A stretch of DNA of 13,567 nucleotides from Thermoleophilia bacterium (GTDB lineage Bacteria; Actinomycetota; Thermoleophilia; Miltoncostaeales; Miltoncostaeaceae), in the NCBI GenBank assembly GCA_016463385.1, contig JAEMRL010000022.1:1-13567 (forward strand). Direction: 5' to 3'. How positions within the stretch are numbered: position 1 is the stretch's first letter; each line of letters opens with the position of its first letter. The notes below the pieces were generated by a model. It saw only the letters and a program-made list of their open reading frames with translations. It had not been told where the DNA came from and made no database searches. This document shows, piece by piece, positions 1 through 12,600 of the stretch. Made by a program: the position numbers and the translations under genes.

Positions 1-510
1 GGGGACGGCCGGCCCCTGCTCTACGTGGCGTTCGGGACGGCCTACAACGACCAGCTGCCGATCTACCGCGCCGTCGCCGAGCGCTTCGGGGGCGGTGACT
101 GGCGCGTGGTGATGGCGGTGGGCGAGCGGATCGACCCCGCGATGCTCGGCTCCGTCCCTGGCGACGTCGAGGTCCATCGCTGGGTCGATCAGATGGCGGT
201 GCTGGAGCAGGCGTCGGTGTTCGTCACCCACGCCGGGATGGGCAGCACGATGCAGTCGCTCTGGCACGGGGTGCCGACGGTCGCGGTGCCGCAGGCGGTC
301 GACCAGTTCGCCAACGCGCAGCGGCTGGCCGACATCGGCGCCGGCCGGCACCTGCCGGCCGCGGACGCGACGCCGGCCGCCCTCGAGGAGGCCGTGCGCG
401 CGGTCGCCACCGACCCGGGGATCGCGGCCCGTGTCGCTGACCTGCGGGCGGAGGTGCGGGCCTCGGGCGGCGCCGCGCACGCCGCCGACGCGGTCGAGGA
501 CCTCCTCTAG
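1..510 (+). CDS. MGT-type (GT1) glycosyltransferase, C-terminal part, 5' truncated by window edge
   Basis: The reading frame is open from base 1, so only the last 169 residues are visible; full-length relatives are about 390-430 residues. The visible part is the C-terminal nucleotide-sugar-binding Rossmann domain. It starts with a strand of the type LLYVAFGTAYNDQ, matching the 'YVSLGT.FN' signature of macrolide/UDP-glucuronosyl-transferase-like enzymes. The donor-binding loop HAGMGSTMQSLWHGVP begins at base 229, and the Asp-Gln pair that contacts the donor sugar lies at 301-306. Such enzymes move a sugar from a nucleotide donor to a small lipophilic acceptor in the cytoplasm. The acceptor cannot be told from this half. 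The gene ends with TAG 12 bases from the end of the convergent capA-like gene. The family call is firm, the substrate unknown. Confidence 0.82.
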   Translation, partial: GDGRPLLYVAFGTAYNDQLPIYRAVAERFGGGDWRVVMAVGERIDPAMLGSVPGDVEVHRWVDQMAVLEQASVFVTHAGMGSTMQSLWHGVPTVAVPQAVDQFANAQRLADIGAGRHLPAADATPAALEEAVRAVATDPGIAARVADLRAEVRASGGAAHAADAVEDLL

Positions 511-522
511 GCGCTCACGCGC

Positions 523-1704
523 TCAGGTGCGCGGGCGCAGGGTGCCGTCCCCGGCGATCACCGGCGCCCGCGCCCCGAAGTCCTGGCGCGAGAGCCGGCT
601 CACGACCCCGATCGCGTCGCCGCCGGGCGTGGGCACGCCCGCGCCCACCAGCTGCACCGGGCGGATCCGCCCGGTGCGGAAGGTGCCGTCCGGGTTCACG
701 GTCGCCTGCAGCACCATGCTGGTCGACAGGGGGCCGCCGAGGCTGAAGACCTCGTAGCCCATGAAGTTGCCGAGGCTGTAGGCGATCAGCCGCTTCTTGT
801 AGATCTCCATGCCGCGCACGACGTGCGGGCCGTGACCGATCACGATGTCGGCGCCCGCGTCGATCACGGCGTGGGTGAAGGCGCGCAGATCGCCCCTGTT
901 CTCGCCGAAGGCGACCTCGCCGCCACGGGGCACGCGCGTCCTGTCGCTGCCCTCGGCGCCCCCGTGGAAGGTGACCACCACGATCTCCGCCTTCTGCGCC
1001 GCCGCCTGCACGCGGCGCTTGGCGCGCGGGATGTCCAGCAGGGAGTCGGCCCACTCGTACGGCGCGAAGCCGAGGATCGCGACCCGCTGGCCCTTGACGG
1101 TCTGGGTCGCCTGCGTGCCGGGGCGACCGGTGTTGCGGATGCCGGCGCGCCTCAGGGCGGCGACGGTCTGCCGCTGGCCCGAGGGCCCGAAGTCGAACGC
1201 GTGGTTGTTCGCGAGGCTCATGACCGTGAAGCCGGCCTCCTTCAGCCACCGCGTGTACGAGGGCGGGGTCTGGAACGCGAAGCAGTTGGAGCTGCCGGCC
1301 CCGCACTTCGACCCGCCGCCGGAGGAGAGCGTGCCCTCGAGGTTGCCGAGGACGATGTCGCCCGTCAGCAGCGGCGCGACGTCGTCGAACAGGCTCGCGC
1401 CGCCGTCCGGCGGCAGTCCGTACGGAAGGCTGCCCATCACGGTGTCGCCGACCGCCGCGATCGAGAACGGCGCGGCGTCACGGGCCGGCGGCGCGGGCGC
1501 CGCGACGGTGCGCGCGCTCCCGGCCTGGTCCTCCGAGGCGCCGGGCGACGAGGCGCTCGCGGTGCCCGAGGATCCGCCCGAGTTGATGGTCGCGGCGATC
1601 GCGACGGCTGCGAGCATCACCGCCAGCAGGCCGAAGACCGCGCGGCGCTGCCGGCGCACGCGCCGCCGCTGCTGCACCCGCCGCTTCTCGCGATCGCCCT
1701 CCAT
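523..1704 (-). CDS. CapA/PgsA-family metallophosphatase-like protein, membrane-anchored
   Basis: A 393-residue protein of the CapA family (poly-gamma-glutamate capsule synthesis protein CapA, PF09587), which has a calcineurin-like fold. The N-terminus is strongly basic (residues 5-21), followed by one hydrophobic segment (about 22-40) and a Gly/Ser/Ala-rich linker. The catalytic-type domain should therefore sit outside the membrane. Family motifs appear in order: GD at 86-87, NLEG at 121-124, NNHAFDFG at 166-173, FHGG at 246-249, GHGPHV at 290-295 and YSLGNF at 309-314. ATG 1704 is chosen because the longer frame upstream is low-complexity Arg/Pro/Ser sequence overlapping the previous gene. 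A weak AGGA lies about 9 bases before the ATG. The start is 10 bases after the stop of the LipM/LplA-like gene, so co-transcription is likely. No other capsule genes are visible, so a role in polyglutamate synthesis is not established. Confidence 0.85.
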   Translation of the reverse strand: MEGDREKRRVQQRRRVRRQRRAVFGLLAVMLAAVAIAATINSGGSSGTASASSPGASEDQAGSARTVAAPAPPARDAAPFSIAAVGDTVMGSLPYGLPPDGGASLFDDVAPLLTGDIVLGNLEGTLSSGGGSKCGAGSSNCFAFQTPPSYTRWLKEAGFTVMSLANNHAFDFGPSGQRQTVAALRRAGIRNTGRPGTQATQTVKGQRVAILGFAPYEWADSLLDIPRAKRRVQAAAQKAEIVVVTFHGGAEGSDRTRVPRGGEVAFGENRGDLRAFTHAVIDAGADIVIGHGPHVVRGMEIYKKRLIAYSLGNFMGYEVFSLGGPLSTSMVLQATVNPDGTFRTGRIRPVQLVGAGVPTPGGDAIGVVSRLSRQDFGARAPVIAGDGTLRPRT

Positions 1705-1714
1705 CGGCGCGATC

Positions 1715-2419
1715 CTATTCCCCGGCCCGGATTCGGACACCGGACCCGGTCGCGACCGCCGCGACGGCCGCGATCTCGTCGTCGCGCATCTCGTCCGCGC
1801 GCAGCGTCGCCCCCGTCCGGGCGCGGACCGCGGCGTCGACCGCGGCGACGACGGCGGCGGCGCCGACACCCGGCGCGACCTCGTCGAGGCCGGTCGCGGT
1901 CGCCGCCAGGCCGGCGGCGAACTCCGCGCCGCGGCCCATCAGCCGCGCGAGCCGGTCCGAGTCGAGGCGGAGGGGGATCCCGGCCTGCAGCAGCGCCCCC
2001 GGCTTGCGCCGGGCCTGTGAGAGGCCGACGACCTTGCGGCCGCCCGCCAGCACCTCATACGGGGACAGCCCACCGAAGCAGGCCTCCGCCGCGGGGCCGG
2101 GATGCGCCCGCGCCGCCCGGGCCTCCGCCACTCCGATGACCGCCACGTCGCGCGCGCCGAGCGAACGGAGGGCGTCCGCGATGGCCTCGCCGAGCCAGCG
2201 GTAGGCATCGACGACGTCCTCACCGGCCAGCGGGTGGCCACGCGGCAGCGCGACGTCCAGCGCGAGCAGGTCGCGGTCCCAGAGCACCGGACCGCCGCCC
2301 GACGAGCGCCGGACGACCGCGACTCCCTCGACGGCGACCTCCTCCTCGTCGATCGACGGGTCCACCGCGAGCCGGCCGAGCACGAGGCCCGGCGCGGTGA
2401 CGGTCGACCACGAGTACAC
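1715..2419 (-). CDS. LipM/LplA-family octanoyltransferase or lipoate-protein ligase (start uncertain)
   Basis: Belongs to the biotin/lipoate ligase fold (BPL_LplA_LipB, PF03099). From the GTG at 2419 it is 234 residues. It shows the RRSSGGGPVLWD loop (residues 37-48; family form RR.TGG.AVLH), a Cys at 114 in the ACFGGLSPYEVL segment, and the GRKVVGLSQ motif with the family's conserved Lys at 129. Cys in that position resembles LipM-type octanoyltransferases, which form an acyl-cysteine intermediate; LplA-type ligases activate free lipoate with ATP. I cannot separate the two by eye. It lies two genes downstream of lipoyl-domain proteins, which fits a role in lipoylating the 2-oxoglutarate dehydrogenase. 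The start is doubtful: family-like sequence (W..LG.....EA, then Y.W) continues upstream in frame to about 2515, but that stretch holds no ATG, GTG or TTG. No Shine-Dalgarno precedes GTG 2419. Confidence 0.78.
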   Translation of the reverse strand: MYSWSTVTAPGLVLGRLAVDPSIDEEEVAVEGVAVVRRSSGGGPVLWDRDLLALDVALPRGHPLAGEDVVDAYRWLGEAIADALRSLGARDVAVIGVAEARAARAHPGPAAEACFGGLSPYEVLAGGRKVVGLSQARRKPGALLQAGIPLRLDSDRLARLMGRGAEFAAGLAATATGLDEVAPGVGAAAVVAAVDAAVRARTGATLRADEMRDDEIAAVAAVATGSGVRIRAGE

Positions 2420-2528
2420 CGGCGCCGCGTCCGCGGCGAGCGACTGCAGGAGGCCGACCGGGCGGGCGACGGCCTCCTGCGGCGTCAGCTCGGCCGGGCC
2501 GAGTCTCCGCCAGACCTCCGGCGCGGGG

Positions 2529-3901
2529 CTAGGAGAGGTAGGGGGCGACTCCGACCGCCTGCTGGGCGGCGTCCATCACCATCTCGCTGACGGTGGGGTG
2601 CGCGTGGATGATCTCGCCGAGCTCGGCGACGCTGAGCCCCTCGGAGATCGCGACGCCGACCTCGTGGATCATCTCGACGGCGTGCACGCCCATGATCGTC
2701 GCGCCGAGCAGCAGCCCCGTCTTCTGGTCCATCACGAGCTGGGCGTAGCCGTCGGGCTCACCCTCGCCGAGCGCCTTGCCGGAGCCGACGAAGCGCGCCT
2801 GCCCGAGCTTGACCTCGTAGCCGGCGGCCTTCGCGTCGTCGGCGTTGAGGCCGACGGTCGCGATCTCGGGGTGCGTGTAGATGCAGCTCGGCACGACGGT
2901 GCGATCCATCGGGATCATCTCGCCCGTGAGCGCGTTCTCCACCGCGCGGCCACCCTCGGCCGAGGCCAGGTGGGCCAGCTGGAGACCGCCGATGCAGTCG
3001 CCGACCGCCCAGATCTTCGGGTTCTTGGTGCGCAGGTATTCGTCGACGACGATGTGGGCGCGGTCGTTGATCTCGACGCCCTGCTCCTCGAGGCCGATGC
3101 CCGCCGCCTGGGAGCGGCGCCCCACCGAGACGAGCAGCTTCTCGGCGGAGATCTCGGTGCCGTCGTCGAGCGTCACGGTGACGCCGTCGTCGCGGTAGCC
3201 GGTGACCTCGGCCTGGCGGCCGAGATGCACGCTGACGCCGTCCTTCTCGAGCATCTTCTGGAACTGGGTGGTGGTGCGCTGGTCCACGCCCGCAAGGAGG
3301 CGGGGCAGGATCTCGATGATCGTGATCTTCGTGCCCAGCGCGGCGAACAGGCTGGCGAACTCGCAGCCGATCACCCCGCCGCCCACGACGATCATGCTCT
3401 CCGGGATCGCCTCCAGGCGCAGGATGTCGTTGGAGGTCAGCACGGCCGGGTGGTCCATGTCGTAGCCGGGGAGCCCCGAGGGCTCGGTGCCGACGCAGAC
3501 GACCAGGTGGTCGTAGGGGTAGCGCTCCTCGCCCACGACCACCGCGTCGCCGTCGACGCGGCCCTCACCGCGCACCACGGTCACGCCCTTGCGCTTGGCC
3601 GCGCCCTCGACGCCGCCGCGCATCTTCAGGACGATGTCCTCCTTGCGGGCCATCATCTTGGTGAAGTCGACCGAGACCTCGGGCACCACGAGCCCGAACT
3701 CGTCCGCGTGGCGCACGCGCCGCAGCAGATCGGCCGTCGCGAGCAGCGCCTTGGTGGGGATGCAGCCCCAGTTGAGGCACGTCCCGCCGAGCTCGGCCCG
3801 CTCGATCATCGTCACCTGTGCGCCGAGCTGCGCCGCGCGCAGCGCGGCGACGTCCCCGGCCGGGCCTCCGCCCAGCACGACGACCCGCGAGCCTTCGCTC
3901 A

Positions 3902-3902
<1 letters not shown>
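2529..3902 (-). CDS. lpdA: dihydrolipoamide dehydrogenase (E3)
   Basis: A 457-residue flavoprotein that reoxidises dihydrolipoyl groups on E2 and passes electrons to NAD+. The FAD-binding Rossmann motif GGGPAG is near residues 11-16. The redox-active disulfide motif GGTCLNWGCIPTK carries Cys42 and Cys47. The NAD-binding motif VGGGVIGCEFASLF, the second FAD motif AVGDC and the C-terminal HPTVSE with the catalytic His-Glu pair follow in the usual order and at normal length. The start is ATG 3902, whose A is also the last base of the upstream gene's TGA (TGATG overlap). AGGAG lies 5 bases before it, at 3908-3912. A longer frame extends further upstream but only as a shadow inside the preceding gene. 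The overlap implies translational coupling with the E2-E1 fusion, so this is very likely the E3 of that 2-oxoglutarate dehydrogenase. It may also serve other complexes. Confidence 0.95.
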
Positions 3903-8191
<4,289 letters not shown>

Positions 8192-8332
8192 GCCGAGTTC
8201 CTAGGCTATCGCGATCGCCACTCGGATGGCGGCGGATTTGTCGCTCGTGGCCACATTCGGCGGCCGTCGCCGTTCTCCTGAGGCCCGGGGTGGTGCATTC
8301 GTAACGAGTGCCCGTATCCCGCGCGGGCGAAC
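8192..8332 (-). promoter_or_regulatory. upstream region of the 2-oxoglutarate dehydrogenase operon with a 17-bp near-palindrome
   Basis: This 141-bp gap should carry the operon's control region unless transcription comes through from the 73-residue gene. At 8295-8311 lies GCATTCGTAACGAGTGC, two 8-base arms around one central A with a single mismatch, which looks like a dimeric repressor site. A second imperfect palindrome, GGCTATCGCGATCGCC, is at 8204-8219 close to the start codon. I could not identify a convincing -35/-10 pair. Confidence 0.35.
8199..8202 (-). promoter_or_regulatory. Shine-Dalgarno of the E2-E1 fusion gene
   Basis: On the minus strand AGGA stands seven bases before the GTG at 8191. 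It decides the start: the first lipoyl domain begins a few residues later, and the next upstream sequence has no lipoyl-like residues. Confidence 0.6.
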
Positions 8333-8554
8333 TTACTCGCCGAGCTCCAGTATCCGCTCCATCGCCTCGGCGACGGCGTCGCGCTGGCTCTGGGTCAGCC
8401 GGCCGAGGCGGGCGATGACCGCGTCCGAGTCGTCGAACTCGAGGTCACGGGCGACGCGCGTCAGCTCACGGAGTGCTCCCTGACGCTCCCACTCATCGAC
8501 CGGGGGGCTCAGGTGGAAGGCGCGCGTCGCGGTCTGCTCGCTCTTCTTCTTCAT
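8333..8554 (-). CDS. small hypothetical protein, 73 residues
   Basis: I do not recognise this protein. From the ATG at 8554 it is 73 residues: a Lys-rich start (MKKKSEQ), then a charged, probably mostly helical chain with no signal peptide, membrane segment or cysteine. A helix-forming pattern with Leu/Val/Ala spacing runs from about residue 24 to the end (…LTRVARDL… and …AVAEAMERILEL). It ends with TAA. A GTG at 8593 would add 13 residues, but these look like promoter DNA rather than protein, and the GTG has no properly spaced ribosome site. The gene is divergent from the VOC gene and lies 141 bases upstream of the 2-oxoglutarate dehydrogenase operon on the same strand. It is real enough to annotate because its codon pattern matches its neighbours and nothing else occupies the interval. 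Confidence 0.6.
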   Translation of the reverse strand: MKKKSEQTATRAFHLSPPVDEWERQGALRELTRVARDLEFDDSDAVIARLGRLTQSQRDAVAEAMERILELGE

Positions 8555-8646
8555 CTCGGGCGGGACACTATGCCCCGTTCGCGCCGGGGTCACCCCCTCG
8601 ATGGTCTAGACCGGACCGCGATCTCAGGACGCGATATGGTTCACCC
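8555..8646. promoter_or_regulatory. divergent promoter region between the 73-residue gene and the VOC gene
   Basis: On + the hexamer TATGGT (8635-8640) ends six bases before the GTG start at 8647, so a transcript begun at the normal distance would start at or near the start codon. On minus CATAGT (8572-8567) ends 12 bases before the ATG at 8554. The sequence GTGACC lies about 15 bases upstream of CATAGT and could be a weak -35. Neither start has a Shine-Dalgarno. Both messages may be leaderless or nearly so, which is common in actinobacteria. Confidence 0.4.
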
Positions 8647-9522
8647 GTGAACGAGATCCGCACCCCTCCGGGCCTTCCCGCGGCGACGGCCCTCGGCCCG
8701 GTCCGGTTGCGCGTCGCCGACCTGGACGGCGTCGCCGGCTTCTACCGCCGGGCGATCGGGCTCCACGACCTGCCGCCCGCCGACGGGGCCCTCCGGCTCG
8801 GCGCGCTCGACGGAACGCCCCTCGTCGAGCTCGTCGGCGATCCGGCCGCGTCCGCGCGCCCGCCGCGCAGCACCGGACTCTTCCACCTGGCGATCCTGCT
8901 GCCCTCGAGGGCGGACCTGGCGCAGGCCGTCCACCGGGTGACCGGCGCCGGATGGGGCTTCAGCGGCGCCGCCGACCATCTGGTCTCCGAGGCCCTCTAC
9001 CTGAACGACCCCGAGGGCAACGGCATCGAGATCTACCGCGACCGCCCGCGCGACCAGTGGGCCCACCGCGACGGCGAGCTCGAGATGGGGACGCTCGCGA
9101 TCGACCTCGACGGCGTCCTCGGGGCCCTGCCGGCGGGCACCCCGGACGAGGGCGTGCCGGACGGCACCGTGATGGGGCATGTCCACCTGCAGGTCCACGA
9201 CGTGGGAGCGGCCGAGGCCTTCTACAACGGGGTCCTCGGCTTCGACGTGATGGTCCGCGGCTATCCAGGCGCACTCTTCGTGGCCGCCGGCGGCTACCAC
9301 CACCACCTCGGGCTGAACACCTGGTCCTCGCGCGGGGGCGCTGCGCCGCCGGCGGGCTCGCGCGGCCTCGACCGCTATCGCATCCACCTCCCGGCCCGCG
9401 CCGACGTCGACGCGGTGGCCGGCCGGCTCGCCACCGCCGGGCACGAGGCGGTCGCCGACGGGGACGGCCTCGTGGTCAGGGACCCCTCGGGCAACGCCGT
9501 GATGATCGCCACCGCCCCGTAG
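8647..9522 (+). CDS. two-domain VOC-family protein (glyoxalase/extradiol dioxygenase-like)
   Basis: A 291-residue protein with two vicinal-oxygen-chelate domains, about 14-132 and 174-290. The second begins GHVHLQVHDVGAAEAFY, a classic VOC opening, and contains YHHHLGLNTW (217-226), which is typical of CatE/YfiE-like proteins often annotated as catechol-2,3-dioxygenase. The first contains FHLAI (His80) and GNGIEIY (Glu128). Neither domain has a full His-His-Glu set: Arg20 stands where the first His is expected, and Met286 where the C-terminal Glu is expected. The substrate is therefore not predictable. GTG 8647 is chosen because residue 16 onwards matches the family and a TATGGT box sits just before it; the frame upstream overlaps the promoter region and the divergent gene. 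A 7-bp hairpin follows its stop. Confidence 0.82.
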   Translation: MNEIRTPPGLPAATALGPVRLRVADLDGVAGFYRRAIGLHDLPPADGALRLGALDGTPLVELVGDPAASARPPRSTGLFHLAILLPSRADLAQAVHRVTGAGWGFSGAADHLVSEALYLNDPEGNGIEIYRDRPRDQWAHRDGELEMGTLAIDLDGVLGALPAGTPDEGVPDGTVMGHVHLQVHDVGAAEAFYNGVLGFDVMVRGYPGALFVAAGGYHHHLGLNTWSSRGGAAPPAGSRGLDRYRIHLPARADVDAVAGRLATAGHEAVADGDGLVVRDPSGNAVMIATAP

Positions 9523-9540
9523 CCGCGGAGGGCCCGCGGC
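9522..9540 (+). terminator. hairpin directly after the VOC gene
   Basis: GCCGCGG (9522-9528) and CCGCGGC (9534-9540) form a 7-bp all-GC stem with a 5-base loop, starting on the last base of the stop codon. No U-run follows, so it may be a weak or factor-dependent terminator. Confidence 0.4.
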
Positions 9541-9561
9541 CACGCGCCGCCCGCCCCTCCG

Positions 9562-9586
9562 GGAATAAACCGCCGGATCCGCCGTC
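9562..9586 (+). promoter_or_regulatory. possible ECF-sigma-type promoter of the secreted-protein gene
   Basis: GGAAT (9562-9566) and CGTC (9583-9586) are separated by 16 bases, resembling the GGAAC-N16-CGTC form recognised by extracytoplasmic-function sigma factors. The implied start near 9593 would give a leader of about 33 bases. The match is short and could be chance. Confidence 0.22.
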
Positions 9587-9614
9587 CTGGGCTGTGACAG
9601 TCGTTCCCCGGGGT

Positions 9615-9620
9615 GGAGGT
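9615..9620 (+). promoter_or_regulatory. Shine-Dalgarno deciding the start of the secreted protein
   Basis: GGAGGT lies directly against a GTG at 9621 but at a normal distance (six bases) from a second GTG at 9627. The second is therefore the better start. Confidence 0.6.
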
Positions 9621-9626
9621 GTGACC

Positions 9627-12600
9627 GTGACACTGCAGACCGTGGCGCCGCCTCGACGGCCCCGCCGCAGGAGGCCCGCCCGCCTGGCGGCGATGACCGC
9701 TCTCGCGGCCGGCGCGGCGCTCGCGGGCGGGCTCTCGGCGCCCGACCGCGCCGACGCGGCCGCGTGCTCCAGCTTCGCGAACATGACTGTCGGGGCCGGC
9801 GGCGGGATCGCCGGAATCCCGGTGACCGGCGTCGATTGCCTGGATGTCGGCAACGGGGAGGTCGAGATCGACAACCCCCGCTTCCTCTCGGCTCAAGCCG
9901 TGGAGATCCGGGGCAAGATGGTCCTCAGCCTCGACCGGACCGAGATGCGGCAGAAGACGGCGGGGCTTCCTCTGGTGGCCGCGGTGAAGAACTCCGGCGA
10001 CGACTTCGTCCCCTTCATCGCCGGGACCCTGGCCGTCAGGCGGGGCGAGCTCTGCGATCTCTCCAACACGCTTCCGGGCACGGGCGGCCCCGGCCAGCCC
10101 GGCTTCGGCGTCCTCACACCTGAGGGTCTGCCCCTTGACCTCCGCACGGGGGACGAGAGCCGGCTGGTGCTGCAGCAGGCCAACTGCCGCCAGGCCGTGA
10201 TCCTGGACGTGACTGAGCCTGCGCTGAAGACGGTCGCGAAGCTCCTGAAGTTCAGCCTCGACACCAAGCTCTCGACTCCCGGCGGGACCTCGGTGAGGAT
10301 CCCGACGGCCTTCGGGCTCGACGAAGCCCGCGGCGGCAGGATCTTCGGTGTCCTCGGCATGCGGATCCCCCTGCCTGTCGGCAGCAGCGCCGTCGTCGCC
10401 GGAACCGGCGTCGAGGTATCGCGGCTCGAGGGCCTGAAGCCGACCAACGTGACCCTGATCTACAACGGGAAATTCCCCCTCTTCCCAGGCGTCAAGCTCG
10501 CGAACCCCGGCGTCACCATCGACCCTGTCGGGAACCGCTACGGGGCGGGGCTGCTGCTCCTGTTGCCGGGCAACTTCGCCGTCGGCGGGACCTTCAACCT
10601 CGAGGAGGGCGCCTTCAAGCAGCTCGGCGCCGATGTGCGCCTGCCGGCCCCGGGCCTCTTCCTCGGCCCGACGCTGGGAGGCACCACCCTCGAGTCGTTC
10701 GGCGCCACCTTCACTCGCGGCGGGGCCGCCCGCCCCGGGGTCCTCGGCACCCTCGCCAGCTCGACCGCGGGTCGCTTCGACGGCCGTGCCAGCCTCTCGC
10801 TGGGGCCGATCATCGTCACGCCCGCGGGGAGCATCAGCGCCCTGGTCGCCGACATCGACATGACCATCTCCGGCCCGGCGATCCAGTTCAAGGGGAGCGC
10901 CGAGGCCCTCGGGCGGCTCCTGAAACTGGGCGACGCCCGCATCCTGCTGGCGGCCAACCCCTTCCGCGTCGAGGCCGAGGCGAACGTGGCATTCCCGTCC
11001 ACCAACGCGGCGATCGTGCGCGGACGGATGTTCATGGGCATCACCGGCTCCGCGTTCACCGCGCTCGGCACCGTCGTCTTCCAGATCCCCGAGCCGGTCC
11101 CGGTCGTCGGAGGCCAGGTGCTCGGAGGCGTGAGCGCCATCGCCTCCGACAGGGCGATCGGCGGGGTCATCACGGTCGACCCGCCGGTCATCAAGCCCCT
11201 GACGATCGGCGCGGCGTTCGTGCGCCCCCTCGGCAGCGGCGGCTTCGAGATCATCCGGTCGATCACGCCCTTCATCACGGTCCAGCCCCAGCCGCTCTCG
11301 CTCAACGAGCGCGTCAGCGGTCAGGCGGCCAAGGGCGCGAACGCCGTCGGCGACGTCGCCTTCGACGTGGCGACCCTCACCGGGCAGTCGCTCATCGAGG
11401 TCGGCGGCGCGACGAAGAGCGTCAGCATCATCGGGCCGGACGGGAAGCGCGTGAAGACCTACGCGCTGCCCTCCGGCGGGGCCGGGGTCAACCTGGCGGT
11501 CGCCGGGCTGAAGGCGGGTCGCCACATCGCCCGCGGCACCGGCATCACGTCGGTCTCGGTCTCGAGCATCGACGCCACGCCCTACCTCGACCCGGCCGAG
11601 GGCTACGGCACCCGTGCCCGCCCGCCGGTCACGGCCGGGCAGACCGTCAACGTCTGCTGGAACATCCCGCACGCGCCGGCGGGCGCGCAGGTGGACCTCT
11701 TCGAGGACCAGAACGGCTTCGCCGCGACCGGCCGCGACATCGCGAGGGACCTGCCGGCGGCCGGCTGCTTCGACGTGCCGACGGCGGGCCTCGAGCCCGG
11801 CAAGCACTGGGTCTACGGCGTGGTCCACGCCGGTGACGCACCACTGTCGGCGCGCTACTGGCCGATCGCGATCACGGTGAAGGATCCCGGCCGCGCGAAG
11901 GCGCCGACGGGCCTGCGCGCGAAGCGCACCACCGACGGCGCGCTGGTCACCTGGAAGAAGGTCCCCGGCGTCAGCGGTTACGTGGTCACGGCGACTCCGG
12001 TCGACCCGCAGGACGCGCCCGTCACCAAGGTGACGGTGCCGATCCTGGCCAAGCCCCAGGCGACGCTCTCGCTGCGCGGCGCGGCCCGCTGGCACGTCTC
12101 GGTCCAGTCGGTCGGGCTCGACGACCGCGTCGGGAACATCTCCAAGGAGATCACCACCGGCGCGCTGGAGCCCGTGGTCCTCGCCGGCACGCCCAACGGG
12201 ACGCCGCAGGTGGGCAAGCCCTGGGCGTTCCAGCTCGAGCTCGACAACGTCCGCTCGCTGAAGGTCCTGGCGTCGCCGAAGGGCACGAAGCTCAACCGCC
12301 GCACCGGGCTCCTCACCTGGACTCCGAAGGCCGCCGCCGGCCGCGCGGCCCCGCAGAAGCTGAAGGTCCGGGCTTGCGGCAGCGCCCGGCGCTGCATCAC
12401 GCAGGAGTGGTACCTGTCGGCCTACGGCACGGGCTTCGCGCCGGCCGGCCCGGCGCGCGGCTTCGAGGTGCTCGACTCGGTGGTGACGCCGGGCGAGACG
12501 ATCGAGCTGAGGGCCCAGGGCATCGACCAGGCCGTGAAGGTCCGCATCGACGGCCGCCGGGTGAAGGCCCGCGTCCTCGACGAGCAGACCGTCAGCGTGA

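Noticed and set aside
496..507. Small palindrome GAGGACCTCCTC at the end of the glycosyltransferase gene as a terminator
   Set aside because: Five paired bases with a two-base loop cannot form a useful hairpin, and it lies inside the coding sequence.
1705..1869. 55-residue N-terminal extension of the CapA-like protein
   Set aside because: The extension overlaps the LipM/LplA-like gene and is Arg/Ser/Pro-rich. The ATG at 1704 gives the normal basic-plus-membrane-anchor N-terminus.
823..2139. Long + strand frames opposite the CapA-like and LipM/LplA-like genes
   Set aside because: The translations are Arg/Pro/Gly-rich, as expected for an antisense frame in high-GC DNA. The minus-strand products have clear family motifs.
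8473..8646. Upstream extension of the VOC reading frame
   Set aside because: It runs through the divergent promoter region and the 73-residue gene, and is Arg/Ser-rich. The VOC fold starts after the GTG at 8647.
8952..9626. Upstream extension of the secreted-protein frame into the VOC gene
   Set aside because: The sequence is Arg/Pro-rich shadow. The signal peptide and GGAGGT place the start at 9627.
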